A DNA stretch of 64,000 nucleotides from Alphaproteobacteria bacterium HGW-Alphaproteobacteria-1 (GCA_002842985.1 PHEQ01000010.1:117848-181847), one strand, 5' to 3'. Shown: positions 55,446-64,000, counted from the stretch's first letter. Translations and numbers: made by a program. The notes: generated by a model from the letters alone, not told the origin.

Positions 55446-56765
55446 ATGGGTGGGCAGTCGGAGATCATGGAGCAGGCGCTGGGCTATGCGCTTCAGGGCT
55501 GGGAGATGGCTGAAGGCTGGTTGCTGAGCCCTGCCGCCTGGTCGCAATTCGCGGTTCTGCTCGCGGCCTTTCTGCTGGCGATGCTGATCACCCGTCGCCT
55601 GTGCCCGGCAATCACCCGGGTGCTGACGCCGCCCGAGGGGCAGGACAACATCATCGCCACGGCGCGGCGCTTCGTGCTGATGTTCCTGCCCCTGCTCATG
55701 CCGCTGCTGGCCTATGGCTTGACCGGCATCGGCGAGGGGGTGACGCGACAGGTTTTCGGCACGGGCGATGTGATCGCCTTCGGCAAGCGGCTTTTCCTGT
55801 TCCTTGCCGCGCGCCTCTTTGTGCGCGACATCCTGCGCGACCCGTTCCTGCGGGCGCTGGGCCGCTTCGTGCTGATGCCGGTGGCGTTCCTCTATCTCTT
55901 CGGCCTGCTTGACCTTGCGCATGAGCGGTTGGCGGCGATTTCGGTCGATCTGGGCAATATCTCCTTCTCGCTTCTGGCGCTCATTCGCGGGGCGGTGGCC
56001 GGCGCGTTCCTGTTCTGGCTGGGGCGCTGGTCCAACAGCCAGTCCGAGGAATTCATCCGCAAGCAGGAGGAACTGCGCCCCGCCACCCGCGAACTGGCGA
56101 TGAAGGCCAGCCAGATCGTGATTTTCGGGGCGGCATTTCTCTTGCTCATGTCGATCATGGGCATCGACCTTACGGCGATTGCCGTGCTGGGCGGGGCGCT
56201 TGGCGTGGGCATCGGCCTTGGCCTGCAACAGATCGCGGCGAATTTCGTGTCCGGCGTGATCCTGCTGCTGGAAGGTCAGACGACGGTGGGGGATTACGTC
56301 GTGCTCGATGACGGGTCCGAGGGCACCATCGTCAAGATGACCGCCCGCGCCGCGATCCTGGAAACCGTCGATGGCCGCTGGATTGTTGTGCCGAACGAGG
56401 ATTTCATCACCTCGCGGGTGGTCAATTATTCCGACGCGGGCAAGCGGCATCGCTACGAGGCCGATTTTTCAGTCAGTTACGACACCGATATCAACCGTAT
56501 CCCCGACATGATCGAGGCTGCCGTCGGTGCGCTCGATTGCGTGCTGACCGAGGGCAGGCAGGCCCCGGAATGCGAGCTCAAGGCCTTTGCCGACAGCGGC
56601 GTGGAGTTCTCGGTGGAATATTGGGTCGAGGGGATCGAGGACGTGACCGGCAAATATCAGTCGGACGTGCTTTTCGCGATCTGGAACGCGCTCAAGGCCG
56701 AGGGGATCGAGATCCCGTTCCCGCAGCGGGTGCTGCATCACAAGGGTCTGCCGACGGCGCCATGA
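55446..56765 (+). CDS. Mechanosensitive ion channel (MscS family)
   Basis: A 439-residue MscS-type channel with extra N-terminal hydrophobic helices (about residues 30-210), the pore helix near residues 245-275 (LGGALGVGIGLGLQQIAANFVSG, rich in G and A as in MscS) and a C-terminal beta domain (VVLDDGSEGTIVKMTARAAILETVDGRWIVVPN). It releases solutes under osmotic stress in the inner membrane. Its stop overlaps the next start (ATGA), which couples it with a flavoprotein gene. Confidence 0.93.
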   Translation: MGGQSEIMEQALGYALQGWEMAEGWLLSPAAWSQFAVLLAAFLLAMLITRRLCPAITRVLTPPEGQDNIIATARRFVLMFLPLLMPLLAYGLTGIGEGVTRQVFGTGDVIAFGKRLFLFLAARLFVRDILRDPFLRALGRFVLMPVAFLYLFGLLDLAHERLAAISVDLGNISFSLLALIRGAVAGAFLFWLGRWSNSQSEEFIRKQEELRPATRELAMKASQIVIFGAAFLLLMSIMGIDLTAIAVLGGALGVGIGLGLQQIAANFVSGVILLLEGQTTVGDYVVLDDGSEGTIVKMTARAAILETVDGRWIVVPNEDFITSRVVNYSDAGKRHRYEADFSVSYDTDINRIPDMIEAAVGALDCVLTEGRQAPECELKAFADSGVEFSVEYWVEGIEDVTGKYQSDVLFAIWNALKAEGIEIPFPQRVLHHKGLPTAP

Positions 56766-57934
56766 CCGAGGCGCTGGTGATCGGGGCCGGGCCTGCGGGT
56801 CTCATGGCGGCAGAGGCGATGGCCGGGGCGGGGTTGCGGGTGGTGGTGGCCGAGGCCAAGCCGTCCGTGGGCCGCAAATTCCTGATGGCGGGGAAATCCG
56901 GGCTGAACCTGACCAAGGCAGAGCCTTTCGAGGCGTTCCTGGCAGCCTATGGCGACCGGGCCGAGCGCCTGCGCCCAATGCTCGCGGCCTTTGGCCCGGA
57001 GGAGGTTCAGGGCTGGGCCGAGGGGCTGGGACCGCCGCTGTTCACCGGAACGACGGGGCGGGTATTCCCCTGTGCGATGAAGGCCTCGCCGCTCTTGCGC
57101 GCATGGCTCGGGCGGCTTGATGGCATGGGGGTGCGCATCCGCACGCGCTGGCGCTGGCAGGGCTGGAACGGGGGCGCGGTAGTCTTTGACACGCCCGAGG
57201 GGCAACACCGGCTCGCGCCCGCCGTCACCGTGCTGGCCTGCGGCGGGGCAAGCTGGGCGCGACTCGGCTCTGACGGGGCGTGGAGCGCGGCGTTCGACAC
57301 GCCCGCGCTCGCCCCGTTCCGCCCCGCCAACATGGGCTTTCTGGTAGGCTGGTCGGCGCATATGTCTCCCTATGTCGGCACGCCCGTGAAGGGCGTCGAA
57401 CTTCGGGCCGGTGCCGCGCGATCTCGCGGCGAATGCGTGATTTCCGCCAGCGGTCTTGAGGGCGGTGGTATCTACGAGGTGAGCGCGGCGCTGCGCGACG
57501 GCGCGGCGCTGACGCTTGACCTGCTGCCTGACCTCAGCCGCGAGGAGATTGCCGTGCGGCTTGGCCGTGCGCGGCCCGGCGACAGCCTTGGCAACCGGCT
57601 GCGCAAGGCGCTGCACCTTTCGCCTGTCAAACTCGCTCTGGCAATGGAATTTGCACGTGGCACGCCGGACATGGCGGGTGCGCTCAAGGCGTTGGCGGTG
57701 CCGCTCGATGGTCCGCGTCCGATGGATCAGGCGATCTCGACGGCGGGCGGTCTGCGGTTTGCGGCGCTTGACGCGGGATTGATGCTGCGCGCCCGTCCCG
57801 GCACCTTTGCGGCGGGCGAAATGCTTGATTGGGAGGCGCCGACGGGGGGCTACCTGCTGACCGGCTGTCTCGCCACCGGGCTCTGGGCCGGACGGCACGC
57901 GGCGGCGCATCTGCGGAACGCGCGAGCGCCGTGA
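56762..57934 (+). CDS. HI0933/BaiN-family flavoprotein
   Basis: A 390-residue NAD(P)/FAD-dependent oxidoreductase of the TIGR03862 type. The FAD-binding ALVIGAGPAGLMAAEAMA is at residues 4-21, followed by EAKPSVGRKFLMAGKSGLNLT (about residues 31-51), and the C-terminal FAAGEMLDWEAPTGGYLLTGCLATG. It starts at the ATG overlapping the mscS-type stop. Substrate unknown. Members are widespread but poorly characterised. Confidence 0.9.
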   Translation: MTEALVIGAGPAGLMAAEAMAGAGLRVVVAEAKPSVGRKFLMAGKSGLNLTKAEPFEAFLAAYGDRAERLRPMLAAFGPEEVQGWAEGLGPPLFTGTTGRVFPCAMKASPLLRAWLGRLDGMGVRIRTRWRWQGWNGGAVVFDTPEGQHRLAPAVTVLACGGASWARLGSDGAWSAAFDTPALAPFRPANMGFLVGWSAHMSPYVGTPVKGVELRAGAARSRGECVISASGLEGGGIYEVSAALRDGAALTLDLLPDLSREEIAVRLGRARPGDSLGNRLRKALHLSPVKLALAMEFARGTPDMAGALKALAVPLDGPRPMDQAISTAGGLRFAALDAGLMLRARPGTFAAGEMLDWEAPTGGYLLTGCLATGLWAGRHAAAHLRNARAP

Positions 57935-58145
57935 TCCGAACCGCGATGCACATATGGGGCGTGTGCAAACCCGCCATGTCGGAAATCGCCTCTGAATGTC
58001 CTCTGGTGGCGGCTCGGGCGGCGGAACCCGTGCGATGATCAACCCGGAGGGCGCGCGGCAGCGGGTTTTCGATGAAACCGGAATTGACGGCAGGCGCCCG
58101 CGCCTGCCATGATCCGGGTTCGACGCATGGCGAGGAGAGACAGGC
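57935..58145 (+). promoter_or_regulatory. fdhA upstream region with a dyad inside the promoter spacer
   Basis: In this 211-base gap, TTGACG (58084-58089) and CATGAT (58108-58113) are 18 bases apart. The spacer is filled by a perfect inverted repeat, GGCAGGCG (58089-58096), CCCG, CGCCTGCC (58101-58108). A dyad between -35 and -10 is the arrangement of MerR-type regulated promoters, but any regulator could bind here. GGAGAG (58133-58138) is the fdhA ribosome-binding site. No regulator gene is adjacent. The first 150 bases hold nothing recognisable. Confidence 0.5.
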
Positions 58146-60920
58146 ATGGCCCAAACGATCCGGTTCACACTCGACGGCCGCGAGGTCGAGGCCGAAGAGG
58201 GTCAGACCATCTGGGAGGTGGCCAATGGCCGTGGCCTGACGATCCCGCATCTGTGTCACAAGCCCGCCCCCGGATACCGCCCCGACGGCAACTGCCGCGC
58301 CTGCATGGTCGAGGTCGAGGGAGAGCGCACGCTGGTGGCCTCCTGCATCCGCGAGGCCCGCGACGGCATGGTGGTCACGACCAATTCGGCGCGGGCGGAA
58401 AGCGCGCGCAAGATGGTGGTCGAGATGCTTCTGGCCGATCAGCCCGCGCGCGACATCGCGCGCGACGCTTCCAGCCATCTGTGGGACATGGCCGATGCGA
58501 ACGGCGTCACCCACAGCCGCTTCCCGAAGCTCGAGCAGGGCCGCATCCCGCTTCTGGATGACAGCCACGTTGCCATGCGCGTCAATCTCGATGCCTGCAT
58601 TCAGTGTGGCCTCTGCGTGCGCGCCTGCCGCGAAGTGCAGGTCAACGACGTGATCGGCATGGCCGGGCGCGGCCACGATGCCTATCCCGTCTTCGACTTC
58701 GCGGACCCGATGGGCGAGAGTACCTGCGTTGCCTGCGGCGAATGCGTGCAGGCCTGCCCCACCGGCGCGCTGATGCCCGCCACCGTGCTCGACGAGGCGC
58801 AACAGGGCGACAGCGCCGATTTCGACCGCGCGGTGAACAGCATCTGCCCGTTCTGCGGGGTGGGTTGTCAGGTCAGCCTCAAGGTCAAGGATGGCCGCGT
58901 CAAGTATGTCGAGGGAATCAACGGCCCCGCCAACGAGGGGCGGCTCTGTGTCAAGGGGCGGTTCGGCTTTGACTATATCCACCACCCCCACCGTCTGACC
59001 AAGCCGCTGATCCGGCGCGCGGATGCGCCGGCAAAGGGCCTCAACGTCGATCCGGGCAACTGGCAGGCCTTCTTCCGCGAGGCCGAGTGGGACGAGGCCC
59101 TGGACTTTGCCGCGGGTGGTCTGAAGCGGCTGAAAGAGGCGCATGGCGGGCCGTCCGTGGCGGGCTTCGGCAGCGCCAAATGCACCAACGAAGAGGCCTA
59201 TCTCTTTCAGAAATTCATCCGGCAGGGCTTCGGCCACAACAATGTGGATCATTGCACGCGGCTGTGTCATGCGTCCTCGGTGGCCGCCTTGATCGAGAAT
59301 GTCGGCTCGGGTGCGGTCACGGCCACGTTCAACGAGATCGAGAATGCCGATGTGGCGATCATCATCGGCGCGAACCCGATCGAGAACCACCCCGTTGCCG
59401 CGACCTATTTCAAGCAGTTCACCAAGCGCGGCGGCAAGCTTATCGTTATGGATCCGCGCGGGCAGGGCCTGCGCCGCTATGCAACTCACATGCTGCAATT
59501 CAAGCCGGGCATGGATGTGGCAATGCTCAACGCGATCTGCCATGTGATCGTGGAAGAAGGGCTTTACGACAAGCAATACATCGCCGCCTTCACCGAGAAC
59601 TGGGAGGCTGAAAAGGCGCATCTGGCGCAATTCCCGCCCGAGAAGATGGCGGCAATCTGCGGCATTCCCGCCGAGACGCTGCGCGCCGTGGCCCGCGATT
59701 TCGCCACCGCACAGGCCGGCATGATCTTCTGGGGGATGGGCATTTCCCAACATATCCACGGCACCGACAATTCGCGCTGCCTGATCGCGCTGGCGCTGAT
59801 GTGCGGCCATGTGGGCCGCCCCGGCACCGGGTTGCACCCGCTGCGCGGGCAAAACAATGTGCAGGGCGCTTCGGATGCGGGCCTCGTGCCGATGTTCCTG
59901 CCCGACTACCAGAGCGTGACAAGCGACGCCGTGCGCCGCGCCTTCACGCAGGTCTGGGGCACAGAGGATTTCAGCGCCCAGAAGGGCTTCACTGTCACCG
60001 AAATCATGGACGCGGTGCACGAAGGCACGATCAAGGGCATGTATGTCCTGGGTGAGAACCCGGCGATGAGCGATCCGGATGTAGAGCACGCCCGCGACGC
60101 ATTGGCCAAGCTCGAACACCTGGTCGTTCAGGACATCTTCCTGACCGAGACCGCGAACTATGCCGATGTGATCCTGCCCGCGAGCGCCTTCTACGAAAAG
60201 TCCGGCACCGTGACGAACACCAACCGTCAGGTCCAGATGGGCCGCCCCGCCGTGCCGCCCCCGGGGGATGCGCGCGAGGATTGGGCGATCACCATGGCGC
60301 TCGCCAACCGGCTTGGCCTTGGCTGGCGCTATGGCGGCCCGGCGGATGTCTTCGCCGAGATGAAGCACAACATGCGCTCGCTCGACAACATCACCTGGGA
60401 GCGGCTCATGCGTGAAAACGCCGTCACCTACCCCTGTCCCGCCCCCGACCATCCCGGCCACGCGGTTGTGTTCGGCGATGGTTTCCCGCGTCCGGAGGGG
60501 CGCGCGCGCTTTACCCCCGCCACGATCATCCCGCCCGACGACGTGCCCGATGCCGAATATCCGATGGTGCTGACCACCGGTCGCCAGCTTGAGCATTGGC
60601 ATACCGGCTCGATGACCCGCCGCGCCAGTGTCCTTGACGCGGTGGAACCGGAGGCGAACTGCTCGCTGCACCCCTCGACGCTGCGCAAACTGGGGGTGGA
60701 ACCGGGCGGCATGGTTCGCCTCACCACCAAGCGCGGCTCGATCATGGTGATGGCGCGCGCCGACCGGGCGGTTTCGCCAGACATGGTGTTCCTGCCCTTC
60801 GCCTATGTGGAGGCGGCGGCGAATATCCTCACCAATCCGGCGCTTGATCCCTACGGCAAGATCCCCGAGTTCAAATTCTCGGCGGTGCGTGTCGAGGCCG
60901 CCGAGATCGCCGCCGAATGA
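58146..60920 (+). CDS. fdhA: NAD-dependent formate dehydrogenase alpha subunit (FdsA type)
   Basis: The molybdenum- or tungsten-cofactor subunit that oxidises formate to CO2. The 924-residue protein has a NuoG-like N-terminus with [2Fe-2S] ligands C37, C50, C53 and C67, two ferredoxin-type clusters (C151/C154/C157/C161 and C194/C197/C200/C204), a further [4Fe-4S] site (C234, C237, C241, C268), and the catalytic C374-H375 in HCTRLCHASS. It is the cysteine, not the selenocysteine, form. The other subunits (FdsG and FdsB) and the accessory FdsC and FdsD genes, usually adjacent, are not here. The partners must be encoded elsewhere, or the enzyme uses another electron acceptor. Confidence 0.95.
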   Translation: MAQTIRFTLDGREVEAEEGQTIWEVANGRGLTIPHLCHKPAPGYRPDGNCRACMVEVEGERTLVASCIREARDGMVVTTNSARAESARKMVVEMLLADQPARDIARDASSHLWDMADANGVTHSRFPKLEQGRIPLLDDSHVAMRVNLDACIQCGLCVRACREVQVNDVIGMAGRGHDAYPVFDFADPMGESTCVACGECVQACPTGALMPATVLDEAQQGDSADFDRAVNSICPFCGVGCQVSLKVKDGRVKYVEGINGPANEGRLCVKGRFGFDYIHHPHRLTKPLIRRADAPAKGLNVDPGNWQAFFREAEWDEALDFAAGGLKRLKEAHGGPSVAGFGSAKCTNEEAYLFQKFIRQGFGHNNVDHCTRLCHASSVAALIENVGSGAVTATFNEIENADVAIIIGANPIENHPVAATYFKQFTKRGGKLIVMDPRGQGLRRYATHMLQFKPGMDVAMLNAICHVIVEEGLYDKQYIAAFTENWEAEKAHLAQFPPEKMAAICGIPAETLRAVARDFATAQAGMIFWGMGISQHIHGTDNSRCLIALALMCGHVGRPGTGLHPLRGQNNVQGASDAGLVPMFLPDYQSVTSDAVRRAFTQVWGTEDFSAQKGFTVTEIMDAVHEGTIKGMYVLGENPAMSDPDVEHARDALAKLEHLVVQDIFLTETANYADVILPASAFYEKSGTVTNTNRQVQMGRPAVPPPGDAREDWAITMALANRLGLGWRYGGPADVFAEMKHNMRSLDNITWERLMRENAVTYPCPAPDHPGHAVVFGDGFPRPEGRARFTPATIIPPDDVPDAEYPMVLTTGRQLEHWHTGSMTRRASVLDAVEPEANCSLHPSTLRKLGVEPGGMVRLTTKRGSIMVMARADRAVSPDMVFLPFAYVEAAANILTNPALDPYGKIPEFKFSAVRVEAAEIAAE

Positions 60921-60926
60921 CAGGAC

Positions 60927-60953
60927 GGGGGCGGCCCTCATGTGACCGCCCCC
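60927..60953 (+). terminator. Hairpin after fdhA
   Basis: GGGGGCGG (60927-60934) pairs with CCGCCCCC (60946-60953) around an 11-base loop, followed by GCTTCAT. It lies in the gap between convergent fdhA and the OmpA-lipoprotein gene. The T run is weak, so terminator function is likely but not certain. Confidence 0.6.
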
Positions 60954-61002
60954 GCTTCATCGTTCCACAAATACTCATGGCCCCGTCGAGGCCAGCGCCG
61001 CC

Positions 61003-61659
61003 TCAGTTGGGCAGGATGACAATCTCCACCCGGCGGTTCTGCGTTCTGCCTTCTGGGGTCAGGTTCGACGCGACAGGCTGATCCTCGCCTCGCCCGATGG
61101 CGCGGATGCGGGAACCGGGCACCCCGCCTTCCAGAAGCACATCGGCGACCGCATTCGCGCGCCGCTCAGAGAGCGTCTGGTTATAGCTGGCCGATCCCGT
61201 GCTGTCGGTGTGTCCGACCACCTGAACGGTGGTGTTGGGATACCGCTGAAGGCTTTGCGCCACCCTGAACAGATCGCCGCGCAGCCCTTGTGACACGGTA
61301 AAGCTGCTGGTCGCGAACAGAATGTCCTGCGGCATGGTCAGGATGAGCCGGTCGCCGGTGTTCACGATCTGGACATCGTCGCCGACCTGCTGGCGCAATT
61401 CCGCCGCCTGCCGGTCGAGCGCGTTGCCGATGGCCGCCCCGCCAAGCGCGCCGATGGCACCGCCAAGCAGCGCACCCGTGGCGCGGTTGTCACTGACAGC
61501 TGCGCCGGTGCCCGCGCCGATGATGCCACCGATGATCGCGCCCGACCGGGTTCTCTGGTTGTTGTCGGGACCGCCCACCTGATTGGGGTCGGTGCAGGCC
61601 GTCACCAGCAGAAGGGCCGTGCCGGAGAGGGCCAGTAGGGTCTTGTTCGCTCGAATCAT
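61003..61659 (-). CDS. OmpA-family lipoprotein
   Basis: A 218-residue lipoprotein with a signal peptide and lipobox (ALLLVTAC, cysteine at about residue 22), then a glycine-zipper region (GAIIGGIIGAGTGAAV and GALLGGAIGALGGAAIGNAL) and a C-terminal OmpA domain (QVVGHTDSTGS, LSERRANAVADVL, GRGEDQPVASN, NRRVEIVI). It anchors the outer membrane to peptidoglycan. It is separate from the larger OmpA-like protein at 1895-3808. Gene 61003-61659 converges with fdhA; the start has an AT-rich region upstream (61660-61730). Confidence 0.94.
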   Translation of the reverse strand: MIRANKTLLALSGTALLLVTACTDPNQVGGPDNNQRTRSGAIIGGIIGAGTGAAVSDNRATGALLGGAIGALGGAAIGNALDRQAAELRQQVGDDVQIVNTGDRLILTMPQDILFATSSFTVSQGLRGDLFRVAQSLQRYPNTTVQVVGHTDSTGSASYNQTLSERRANAVADVLLEGGVPGSRIRAIGRGEDQPVASNLTPEGRTQNRRVEIVILPN

Positions 61660-61772
61660 GGAAGTACCTCATTTGATGAACTTGCCCGAAGAGATCGGGG
61701 ATAACACGATGATAAACAATATCATCCTCTCTCCCAATGCGAATCGCGGTGAAAATGCGCGCGGTTTCCCGC

Positions 61773-62597
61773 TTATCCGTCTGCCCGTGCGCTCTCCCAT
61801 GCCAGCAGTGCGCGCTTCACGGGCAGCCCCCAGTGATAGCCCCCAAGCGCCCCCGATTTGCGCAAGGCGCGGTGACAGGGAATGAGGTAACTCACCGGGT
61901 TGCGCCCCACGGCGGTTCCCACGGCGCGGACGGCGCGGGGGTGGCCGATGGCGCGGGCGATCTCGGAATAGGTGGTGACATGGCCCGAAGGGATATTCAG
62001 AAGCGCCTCCCAGACCTTGATCTGGAACGGCGCGCCGATCATGTGCAGCACCGCCTCGCCCCGGCCCGAGAACGCCGCCGCAACCCAAGGGCCAATCGCC
62101 TCGGGCGCTTCCTGATACTGCGCTTCGGGCCAGCGCGCGCGCATGTCGGCCATGGCCGCCGCGCGCCCCGTCTCGGCGACAAAGGCCAATCCGCATAGGC
62201 CGCGCCCGGTGCCCATGGCGAGCGCCTCGCCAAAGGGCGTATCGAACCAGCCATAGCAGATGGCCAGCCCCGCCCCGCCGCGCGCGAACTCGCCCGGCCG
62301 CATCGCCTCCCACCGCAGGAAAAGATCGTGCAGCCGCCCGGTGCCCGACAGCCCCGCCGCCTCCGCTGCCTCCAGCGTGGTAAAGCGTTGCGCCAGCATC
62401 TCCTTGGCGTGGCCAAGTGCCAGATATTGCTGATACCGCTTCGGCGAGACCCCGACCCAGGCCGAGAACAGCCGCTGGAAATGCGCCGTACTCATCCCCA
62501 TCTCGCCCGCCAAGGCCTCAAGTGACATACCCTCGCCGCCCGCGTCGATCAGGGCGATGGCGCGGCGCATGACATTGTAATGATAGCTTTCGGACAT
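61773..62597 (-). CDS. Ada-like regulator/methylated-DNA-protein cysteine methyltransferase
   Basis: A 274-residue protein with an AraC-type helix-turn-helix (about residues 25-105, MSLEALAGEMGMSTAHFQRLFSAWVG) and a C-terminal O6-alkylguanine-DNA methyltransferase domain with the acceptor C241 in LIPCHRAL. Compared with E. coli Ada, the N-terminal methylphosphotriester domain with its Zn cysteines is missing, so it can repair O6-methylguanine but the classical triester-based activation is absent. I chose the ATG at 62597 (MSESYHYNVMRR). It diverges from nth, another DNA repair gene. Confidence 0.92.
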   Translation of the reverse strand: MSESYHYNVMRRAIALIDAGGEGMSLEALAGEMGMSTAHFQRLFSAWVGVSPKRYQQYLALGHAKEMLAQRFTTLEAAEAAGLSGTGRLHDLFLRWEAMRPGEFARGGAGLAICYGWFDTPFGEALAMGTGRGLCGLAFVAETGRAAAMADMRARWPEAQYQEAPEAIGPWVAAAFSGRGEAVLHMIGAPFQIKVWEALLNIPSGHVTTYSEIARAIGHPRAVRAVGTAVGRNPVSYLIPCHRALRKSGALGGYHWGLPVKRALLAWESARADG

Positions 62598-62694
62598 TGC
62601 GGCCCCCCGGTCATTTCGCCACAAGATAGGCCGCGCAGCCTGGCCACGCGACCCGAATGTTGCGCAATCCCCGGTTTCGCGTCATAGACGGACC

Positions 62695-63339
62695 ATGGCC
62701 CGCCAACTCGATTACCACACGATCCGCGAGATATTCACCCGCTTTCAGGCGACCCAGCCCGAACCCAAGGGCGAGCTCGATCATGTCAACGCCTTTACCC
62801 TGCTGGTCGCGGTCGCGCTCTCGGCACAGGCCACCGATGTGGGCGTGAATCGGGCCACGCGCGCGCTCTTCCAGATCGCCGACACGCCGCAAAAGATGCT
62901 CGATCTGGGCGAAGAGGGGTTGATCCAGCACATCAAGACCATCGGCCTTTTCCGCAACAAGGCAAGGAACGTGATGAAGCTGAGCCGCATCCTGGTGGAG
63001 GAGCATGGCGGTGAGGTGCCCAATTCCCGCGCCGCTCTTCAGGCGCTGCCGGGCGTCGGGCGCAAGACCGCCAATGTCGTGCTCAACATGTGGTGGGGCC
63101 ATCCGGCGCAGGCGGTCGATACGCATATCTTTCGCATCGGCAACCGCACCGGGATTTGCCCCGGCAAGACCGTCGATGCCGTCGAACGCGCCATCGAGGA
63201 CCATATTCCCGTTGATTTCCAGCGCCACGCGCATCACTGGCTGATCCTGCATGGCCGCTATACCTGCAAGGCCCGCAAACCCGCCTGCGGCACCTGCCTG
63301 ATCCGCGATCTCTGCCCCTATGAGGAAAAAATCCTATGA
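62695..63339 (+). CDS. nth: Endonuclease III
   Basis: A DNA glycosylase/AP lyase that removes oxidised pyrimidines. The 214-residue protein has the helix-hairpin-helix LPGVGRKTANVV with the catalytic K124, the catalytic D142 in VDTHIFR, and the C-terminal [4Fe-4S] cluster cysteines C191, C198, C201 and C207 (CKARKPACGTCLIRDLC). The start at 62695 is 97 bases from the divergent Ada-like gene. Its stop overlaps the start of the kinase gene as ATGA. Confidence 0.97.
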   Translation: MARQLDYHTIREIFTRFQATQPEPKGELDHVNAFTLLVAVALSAQATDVGVNRATRALFQIADTPQKMLDLGEEGLIQHIKTIGLFRNKARNVMKLSRILVEEHGGEVPNSRAALQALPGVGRKTANVVLNMWWGHPAQAVDTHIFRIGNRTGICPGKTVDAVERAIEDHIPVDFQRHAHHWLILHGRYTCKARKPACGTCLIRDLCPYEEKIL

Positions 63340-64000
63340 CCACCCATCAGATTGTCGGCATCGGCAATGCCATCGTCGACGTGATCGGGCGCTGCGACGA
63401 CGCCTTTCTTGCCCGCATGGGGATCGACAAGGGCGTGATGCAACTGATCGAGACCGAGCGTGCCGAATACCTCTATGCGCAGATGCCCGAGCGGCGGCAG
63501 ATGCCCGGCGGTTCGGTCGCCAATACCGTCGCCGGCATCGGTGCGCTCGGCCTCTCCACTGCCTTTATCGGACGGGTGAACGACGACGATCTGGGCCGCT
63601 ATTACGCCGAGGCGATGCGTGCCGTTGGCACCGATTTCGTCAACCCGCCGCGCACGGGCGAGCTGCCCACCTCGCGCTCGATGATCTTCGTGTCCCCCGA
63701 TGGCGAGCGCTCGATGAACACCTTTCTTGGGATCTCGACCGACCTTGACGAGGCCGACGTGCCCGAGGCTGTGGCGGGCGGGGCGCAGATCCTCTTTCTC
63801 GAGGGCTATCTCTACGACAAGCCCAAGGGCAAGGCGGCGTTCGAGCGGGCAGCACAGGCCGCGCGCGCGGGCGGCGGGCGCGCGGGTATCACCCTTTCGG
63901 ATCCGTTCTGTGTCGACCGTCATCGCGCGGATTTCCGGGAACTGGTCAAATCGCTCGATTTCGTCATCGGCAACGAACATGAATGGCGCTCGCTTTACGA
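63336..64000 (+). CDS. PfkB-family kinase, probable adenosine kinase (truncated by window edge)
   Basis: The first 221 codons of a PfkB-family sugar or nucleoside kinase; the gene runs off the right edge. The N-terminal IVGIGNAIVDVIG, the substrate-binding MPGGSVANTVAGIGALG (PfkB signature 1) and GYLYDKPKG are visible. The ATP-site signature (DTxGAGD) would lie beyond the window. The ATG at 63336 overlaps the nth stop (ATGA). This subgroup is usually annotated as adenosine kinase in Rhodobacteraceae, but ribokinase-like specificity cannot be excluded without the rest. Confidence 0.85.
   Translation, partial: MTTHQIVGIGNAIVDVIGRCDDAFLARMGIDKGVMQLIETERAEYLYAQMPERRQMPGGSVANTVAGIGALGLSTAFIGRVNDDDLGRYYAEAMRAVGTDFVNPPRTGELPTSRSMIFVSPDGERSMNTFLGISTDLDEADVPEAVAGGAQILFLEGYLYDKPKGKAAFERAAQAARAGGGRAGITLSDPFCVDRHRADFRELVKSLDFVIGNEHEWRSLY

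Noticed and set aside
57684..60941. Long open frame on the minus strand (1085 codons)
   Set aside because: Antisense to the formate dehydrogenase gene, with biased composition and no recognisable motif.

Overview
The window is high-GC, gene-dense bacterial chromosome, almost certainly from the marine Roseobacter group (Rhodobacteraceae, Alphaproteobacteria). The main reasons are a DddP-type DMSP lyase, a CcrM-type GANTC methyltransferase, an SMC protein of 1151 residues starting at GTG, the plant/proteobacterial type of glutamate-cysteine ligase, a dihydroxypropanesulfonate (DHPS) catabolic cluster with a TRAP transporter, and many ATGA-type start/stop overlaps. I found no rRNA, tRNA, CRISPR array, prophage or insertion sequence. 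No gap between genes exceeds 300 bases. The largest gaps (7527-7737, 53118-53337 and 57935-58145) are about 210-220 bases and are described below.

Layout. 1-1565: the 3' part of a HisD-like dehydrogenase and an Asp/Glu racemase-family gene. 1573-3808 (minus): a membrane coiled-coil protein and a large OmpA-like protein. 3870-7526: ubiA (minus), then rsmE, a membrane protein and gshA. 7738-9737: a universal stress protein and an AGCS sodium symporter. 9804-15209 (minus): the rimP-nusA-ylxR-infB operon, with a promoter and an attenuator-like hairpin in front. 15336-18651: zapE, proline iminopeptidase, ubiG, mscL. 18853-23422: hydrolases, two exporters, an OsmC fusion and a diguanylate cyclase. 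23442-25239: dddP and an SCP2-domain protein. 25432-31928: adenine deaminase facing a BMP-type ABC importer, probably for purine nucleosides, with a repeat element inside the importer operon. 32061-41927: dnaE, a small lipoprotein-like gene, a GNAT gene, smc, rnhB and ccrM, which are mainly replication and chromosome functions. 42021-45555 (minus): an arsenate-handling operon made of an ArsR-ArsC fusion, an ArsJ-associated GAPDH, ArsJ and a small secreted protein. 45586-53117: a LacI-family regulator diverging from a small membrane protein, a TRAP transporter and hpsN-hpsO-hpsP. 53338-57934: rpsA, a small HNH protein, an MscS-type channel and a flavoprotein. 58146-60920: a NuoG-like formate dehydrogenase alpha subunit without its usual partners. 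61003-64000: an OmpA lipoprotein, an Ada-like methyltransferase, nth and a truncated PfkB-family kinase.

How the genes work together. The hps cluster is a self-contained import and oxidation module: the TRAP transporter imports DHPS, HpsO and HpsP interconvert its enantiomers through a ketone, and HpsN oxidises (R)-DHPS to sulfolactate. Two LacI-type operators sit exactly on the overlapping divergent promoters. The ars operon would form 1-arseno-3-phosphoglycerate (GAPDH) and export it (ArsJ), with an arsenate reductase fused to the likely repressor. dddP and hps together point to life on algal organosulfur compounds. Most functions are inferred from recognised motifs and gene order; no database search was run.
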